A stretch of DNA of 11,140 nucleotides from Physocladia obscura. Lineage: Eukaryota; Chytridiomycota; Chytridiomycetes; Chytridiales; Chytriomycetaceae. Position 1 is the first letter of the stretch. Each line of letters opens with the position of its first letter. This document shows positions 7,564 to 11,140 of this stretch, piece by piece. The notes beneath the pieces are model-generated. The model did no database searches and was not told the origin of the DNA. It saw only the letters and a program-made list of their open reading frames with translations. The DNA lies in contig JADGJH010001234.1 of NCBI GenBank assembly GCA_027596945.1, positions 1 through 11,140 of the forward strand, in the 5' to 3' direction. A program made the position numbers and the translations under genes.

Positions 7564-10500
7564 CTATTCTTTGTACTTGTCAGTGATTTCGGATTTTTTC
7601 TTGGAGTCAATTGAGTTTTGCATCCCAAGTAAAGTTTTGGAAACAGCTTCAGTTGCCCCAATCATTGGTTTCAAAATTGCAGAAGGAACAGCCTTGGCAA
7701 ATGCAACAGCCGCACTTCCTCCATCAGTTTGAAGACTTCGTGCTGGTGCGTCCAATACAGTTTTAACTGCTTCATTCACGTTCCGAGCAAAACTTTGCGC
7801 GCCTTGTTGCATGCCTTCACTTATATTGCGTGGTTGCTCCGAAAGTCGACTTCTGTTTTGATCAATACTGTCACCGCCAATAGAAACGCGTCTGGAACCT
7901 GATGCTGTGTTTTCGACTGTTTCTAAGATTGCCTGCGTTGTAATGGCTATTTTTGTTCCAAGAGCAAGTGTCTCAATAGCAGCTGATTTTGTGAATGATT
8001 TTACACCCTTTTCAAGACCTATCCAGTTGTTTGTTAAGCACCAAATACATACATGTTCTTTCAATTACCTCTCATTACTTTTCCTTCTTGCTGGTATTGT
8101 TGCCATGGAAGTAAGATCAAATCCGCAATACCAGCTCCAATATTTGCAATTGGCTTTATTCCAGAAAGACCCTTCACTACTCGATGAGATTGATTGGACG
8201 TCACATCTTTGAGCCATTGCATTTTAATCAAGGTTACAAGTTTATCGGTACCATTAATCTATTGGTATATTAAAATGTAAAAACGTAAAGCAAAATAGAA
8301 AAAAAAAAACAACATACTCCATTGAGGCGAACTTGATTTAAATTCATTTCGGATCCTTCCATTGGAAGAAAGTTAAAAATTTCAAGAAGGTTTCCATCTC
8401 TCAAGCTCGTGAAATTAATGTGTTTGGGTTTATAGTCGATTTTAACTGGAATCGGCAGAATTGAGCAAAGTTCTGAATAATAATATTAGACGTTTAATTA
8501 AAATATTTAGAGTTTACGTACGATAGAATATTTCATTTTTTTCTTTTTCATTTTTGTCAGATAACGATATAATAGGTTCAACCACAGGTGATGGTATGAT
8601 GCCATATGTAAAAAAATACCCTATAAAGAATAAAGCATCTTGATCGACGAAAAATCGAAGTGGTGCAACGCGAATCTTCAGTATAACGTTTATAAAGTTA
8701 GTGAAAATCCTCACAAACGCGTTATACTACGGCCGTGGCAAGACAAAAAAAATGAATATCTCACCTTTATTCTTACTTCTTGCGACTCAGGATTGTCAAC
8801 ATTTGGCCTCACACGCACTATACCGACATCAATCATATTTTTTCTCGCATCACTACTATCACTATTTCCTCCGTCACTTTTCATAACCGTCAAAAACTTC
8901 CTGTAAGCAGAAGTTGTCAGATTGTCGATAATTTCAAGCAGCCCAACAGTCAAGTGCAGATCACTGGCGCAGACACATTTTTCAGGAAATGTTTTGAAAG
9001 TTACGCGAATATGGGAAAAATTTGTTTGAATGCGTGGAGATGCGCTGCGACGTTTGAGGGTTCGCGATTGGGATGATGATGGGGAACCGCCGTCATCAGA
9101 TGTATCTTGATCAAAATATTCAGGATCATGTGACAAAGTCGTAGACATGGATTCTGAATCATCATCTGGCTGAAAGAAAGTTCAATAAGAGTTAAAAAAA
9201 ATTTCTTACGCACGAAGTCACGAATTGGAAAATCAAAGCCGTCAAACATTCTCAGTGACAAATTAATATCATTCACACTAATTTGTACCATTGGCAATGT
9301 TCTAAAAAATAATGTCAGAAAATAACGCTGAAATAAATATAACTTAACTGTTCAGGCACAGATTCATTGTCAATATCTCGCTTCCTATTTCTGTATCCAG
9401 GAGTTCCCGTAAGCGAAAAATAATCTTCTTCAATGTAAAAAGGAGAATTATCATGAATTATAATTCGTTCCGGCTGTTGTGATTCTGATTTTTTTGTAGT
9501 GATTGCTATTGCCCCATCAAAATCATCTCCTGGTGCCAGTTCATTTTCTTTAAAATCAGGGAATCTTGGAATTTGAGGCAATTTGGATTTTGCAAAAGCT
9601 ACTTCGTCGACATTGTCTGGTTGAAATATATTTCATTAAATTTTTGCAAATATTAACGTCATGTCCTACTCAGAATATCATGTTCTAAATCTGGTACAGT
9701 CCGTATATCTTCTGTCGGTTTTTTTTCTGGCTTGGTATTGCTTTCAGTGTCTCTAATCAAAGTAGCATTTAAAAATAGCTCATAATCTTATCCCAATGCT
9801 ACTTACGTTGCGTACTGAGAATCACCTCCGCCTCCGATGTACTCTGCAATTTCCAGCAAAAGCTTATAAGAGTCTGGACAGCAGTCCAAGTACGCAAGGC
9901 CGTTTGAAATATCCATCTGCTTTATTGGTCAACACCTACAAAATGAACATTATTTCATATTTTACCTCCACTCGATTTGATTCAGAACCAATTGCTTTTG
10001 TGAGTCTCAAATTGAATTGGAAGGCATCGCAAGACGCTATATTTGCATAGCCGCATTGCTAATTTCAGGATAACAGTTACAAGAGAGTAGTAGAATTAGA
10101 GTTTTCTTACCGTTAAATATGCTAAAACACCTCTCTCAATCATTAACGTTGATTCATCGATTTCATAACCGATTGCCACAGCATTTTTTAGAAGATGTAC
10201 TTGCAATCCATTCACTGTCACATCAGCTCCAAAAGTTGGCGAATGGGGTATCAAATTCATTGATATTTTGCAACGTTGTGCTCCAAGCCAAGTACGGAAG
10301 CCACGAAAAACAGGGCGATAGTCGATTCCAAGATCCCCGAATATAACGGAAAGTTTTGTAACGGCTTCAACAATTTCAATAGGAATCATTCCAGCAGGCT
10401 CGGAGGTAAATGATAGTAAGTCTTTGGCTGCAGAGCGTATTAAGCCTTCAATTAAAGTTAACCGGCAGTTGTTTAAAGTCAAGACGATACTGTTTTCTTT

Positions 10501-11119
10501 CATGTCAATTAGCGAGTCATAGATGCTTGTGAAAGAAATTGCAATCATTGATCGATCCTGCATTTTGATTTAATTGAATTAAACTTAATTCTTCGATACT
10601 CAACCTCTTTTGGAACTTCGGATCTGGCAAAAAGATTCTGGCCGTCAATATTTGCAAATGATATCGTTTTTGTTTCGACATTCATGGCAATCTGAATAGT
10701 TGCGTGATTTTAAATTTCAATAAACTACATATTATACAAAAACCTCGCTTTCGTTCTTGTTTGTGACAAGAAAACTGCTGTCACTCAAACTGAGACTATA
10801 AGCATAGTTAGGTGCGCCGATTTCTTCGTGAATAGAAAACAAGCGGACAGATATCTCTTCAATTTGCAAAAATAATGCCACATCAAAGAGCGTTCTGCTT
10901 TGAATTTGAGGTGAATCAGGCGCTGCTGTTTCTTTATTAACTTTTCAACGAGACAACCAATATGGGCCAAGCTTACATACCAGGAGAGTTATTAATATTT
11001 TCAGAAATTTTCTGGTTGAAAAACAGTTGCAAATCGTTGATAAGAAGCTGAAGTATATCAAACTCGGATTTTCCAATATTCATCTTGAGTTTTTGAATCT
11101 TGGAGATGAAAGCGATTTT
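7564..11119 (-). CDS. ATG2: Autophagy-related protein 2, C-terminal 953 residues (5' end beyond window)
   Basis: Fourteen exons: 11119-10981, 10925-10738, 10691-10605, 10557-10111, 10058-9966, 9916-9807, 9752-9670, 9616-9349, 9301-9214, 9169-8765, 8675-8522, 8472-8318, 8258-8069, 8018-7564. They total 2862 nt, 954 codons with stop, all phases consistent. ATG2 bridges the ER and the phagophore and carries lipid through a long groove, acting with Atg18/WIPI and Atg9. Visible landmarks, by local residue: CPDSYKLLLE (~350); an acidic EEDYFSL motif (445-451); the CAD region with PLRFFVDQDAL (641-651), PVKIDYKPKHINF (696-708) and NFLPMEGSEMNL; then the C-terminal domain WLKDVTSNQ (754 on), IANIGAGIADLILLPWQQY, EGKVMRG, GTKIAITTQAILE and the terminal PMIGATEAVSKTLLGMQNSID. 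Typical ATG2 length is about 1600-2300 residues, so the N-terminal chorein half is missing because of the window edge. No frameshift or stop interrupts it; it looks functional. Confidence 0.93.
8676..8764 (-). other. ATG2 intron, longest in the gene, AAG acceptor
   Basis: The 89-nt intron begins AAG|GTGAGA and ends CTGAAG|ATTCGC. Splicing joins QEVRIK to IRVAPLRFFVDQDAL, recreating the continuous CAD-domain strand seen in ATG2 proteins. The family motif fixes this acceptor even though AAG is not the preferred form. Confidence 0.8.
9411..9431 (-). other. Candidate ATG8-interacting (AIM/LIR) motif in ATG2
   Basis: Residues E445-E446-D447-Y448-F449-S450-L451 fit the AIM/LIR pattern: an aromatic residue, two spacers and an aliphatic residue, with acidic residues just before. 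It lies between the central part of the protein and the CAD domain, followed by a TGTPG turn and a basic RNRKRD stretch. Vertebrate ATG2 proteins are known to carry a functional LIR and WIPI-binding segment in the comparable inter-domain region. Correspondence here is inferred from motif and position. Confidence 0.5.
10922..10927 (-). other. Tandem NAGNAG splice acceptor in ATG2
   Basis: The intron from 10980 can end at ACAG (exon from 10925) or three bases later at GCAG (exon from 10922). Both keep the frame after the phase-1 donor, giving either Ala-Ala-Pro-Asp or Ala-Pro-Asp. The result would be two proteins differing by one alanine. Confidence 0.6.
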
Positions 11120-11140
11120 CTAAAGTCGAAATTATTAACA
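11120..11140 (-). other. 3' end of an ATG2 intron running off the right edge
   Basis: An in-frame TAG directly precedes the AAA ATC GCT TTC codons of the first visible exon, and the sequence reads ACTTTAG at the boundary. This is best explained as an intron acceptor ending at 11120, with further ATG2 exons upstream outside the window. Confidence 0.7.

Noticed and set aside
7907..8212. 101-codon plus-strand open frame
   Set aside because: It is antisense to the ATG2 C-terminal domain, whose minus-strand frame matches the family closely.
9001..9297. Minus-strand frame reading through to 9001
   Set aside because: Its first part is ATG2 exon 9; past the donor at 9213 it is intron and a wrong frame of exon 10.
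9796..10050. 84-codon plus-strand open frame
   Set aside because: It is antisense to ATG2 exons 5-6 and crosses a well-supported intron (9965-9917).
1..11140. CRISPR arrays, tRNA or rRNA genes, bacterial operons or ribosome binding sites
   Set aside because: No regular direct repeats, cloverleaf sequences or rRNA motifs were seen, and the spliced gene structure is eukaryotic.

Overview
The window is eukaryotic nuclear DNA. It is AT-rich and carries three spliced protein genes with many very small introns: 18 inferred, all 44 to 89 nt and most near 50 nt, with GT...AG ends and one TACTAAT branch site. The gene content (autophagy lipid-transfer protein ATG2, peroxisomal PEX11) and intron style suggest a fungus, perhaps an early-diverging or zoosporic one. 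That placement is inference, and another small-intron opisthokont or protist is not excluded.

Layout. Positions 1 to about 2150 hold no gene I can resolve. There are short protein-like stretches on the minus strand between 1 and 680 (partial, heavily spliced or decayed), one open frame at 1233-1598 of doubtful reality, and a GC-rich hairpin with a pyrimidine tract at 1809-1856. Positions 2153 to about 5931 (plus strand) encode a protein of about 1181 residues in five exons: two cadherin-like beta-sandwich domains, a RING finger, TRAF-type zinc fingers and TPR-like helices. Positions 7421-5951 (minus strand) encode a two-exon PEX11-family protein with a long N-terminal extension. Positions 11119-7564 (minus strand) hold 14 exons encoding the C-terminal 953 residues of ATG2; its N-terminal half lies beyond the right edge.

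The RING/TPR gene and PEX11 converge tail to tail. Their stops are about 20 bp apart, or the coding parts overlap antisense if the RING/TPR gene uses a more distal splice acceptor. ATG2 and PEX11 are in tandem, separated by only 142 bp. ATG2 transfers lipid to the growing autophagosome membrane and PEX11 shapes and divides peroxisomes, so both are organelle-membrane genes, but nothing in the sequence shows co-regulation. The RING/TRAF/TPR protein looks like a scaffold-type ubiquitin ligase whose domain order I do not recognise from a named family; it is the most novel item here.

Exon boundaries were inferred by hand from reading frame, splice consensus and family motifs. The 14 ATG2 exons join with every phase consistent and sum to a whole number of codons.
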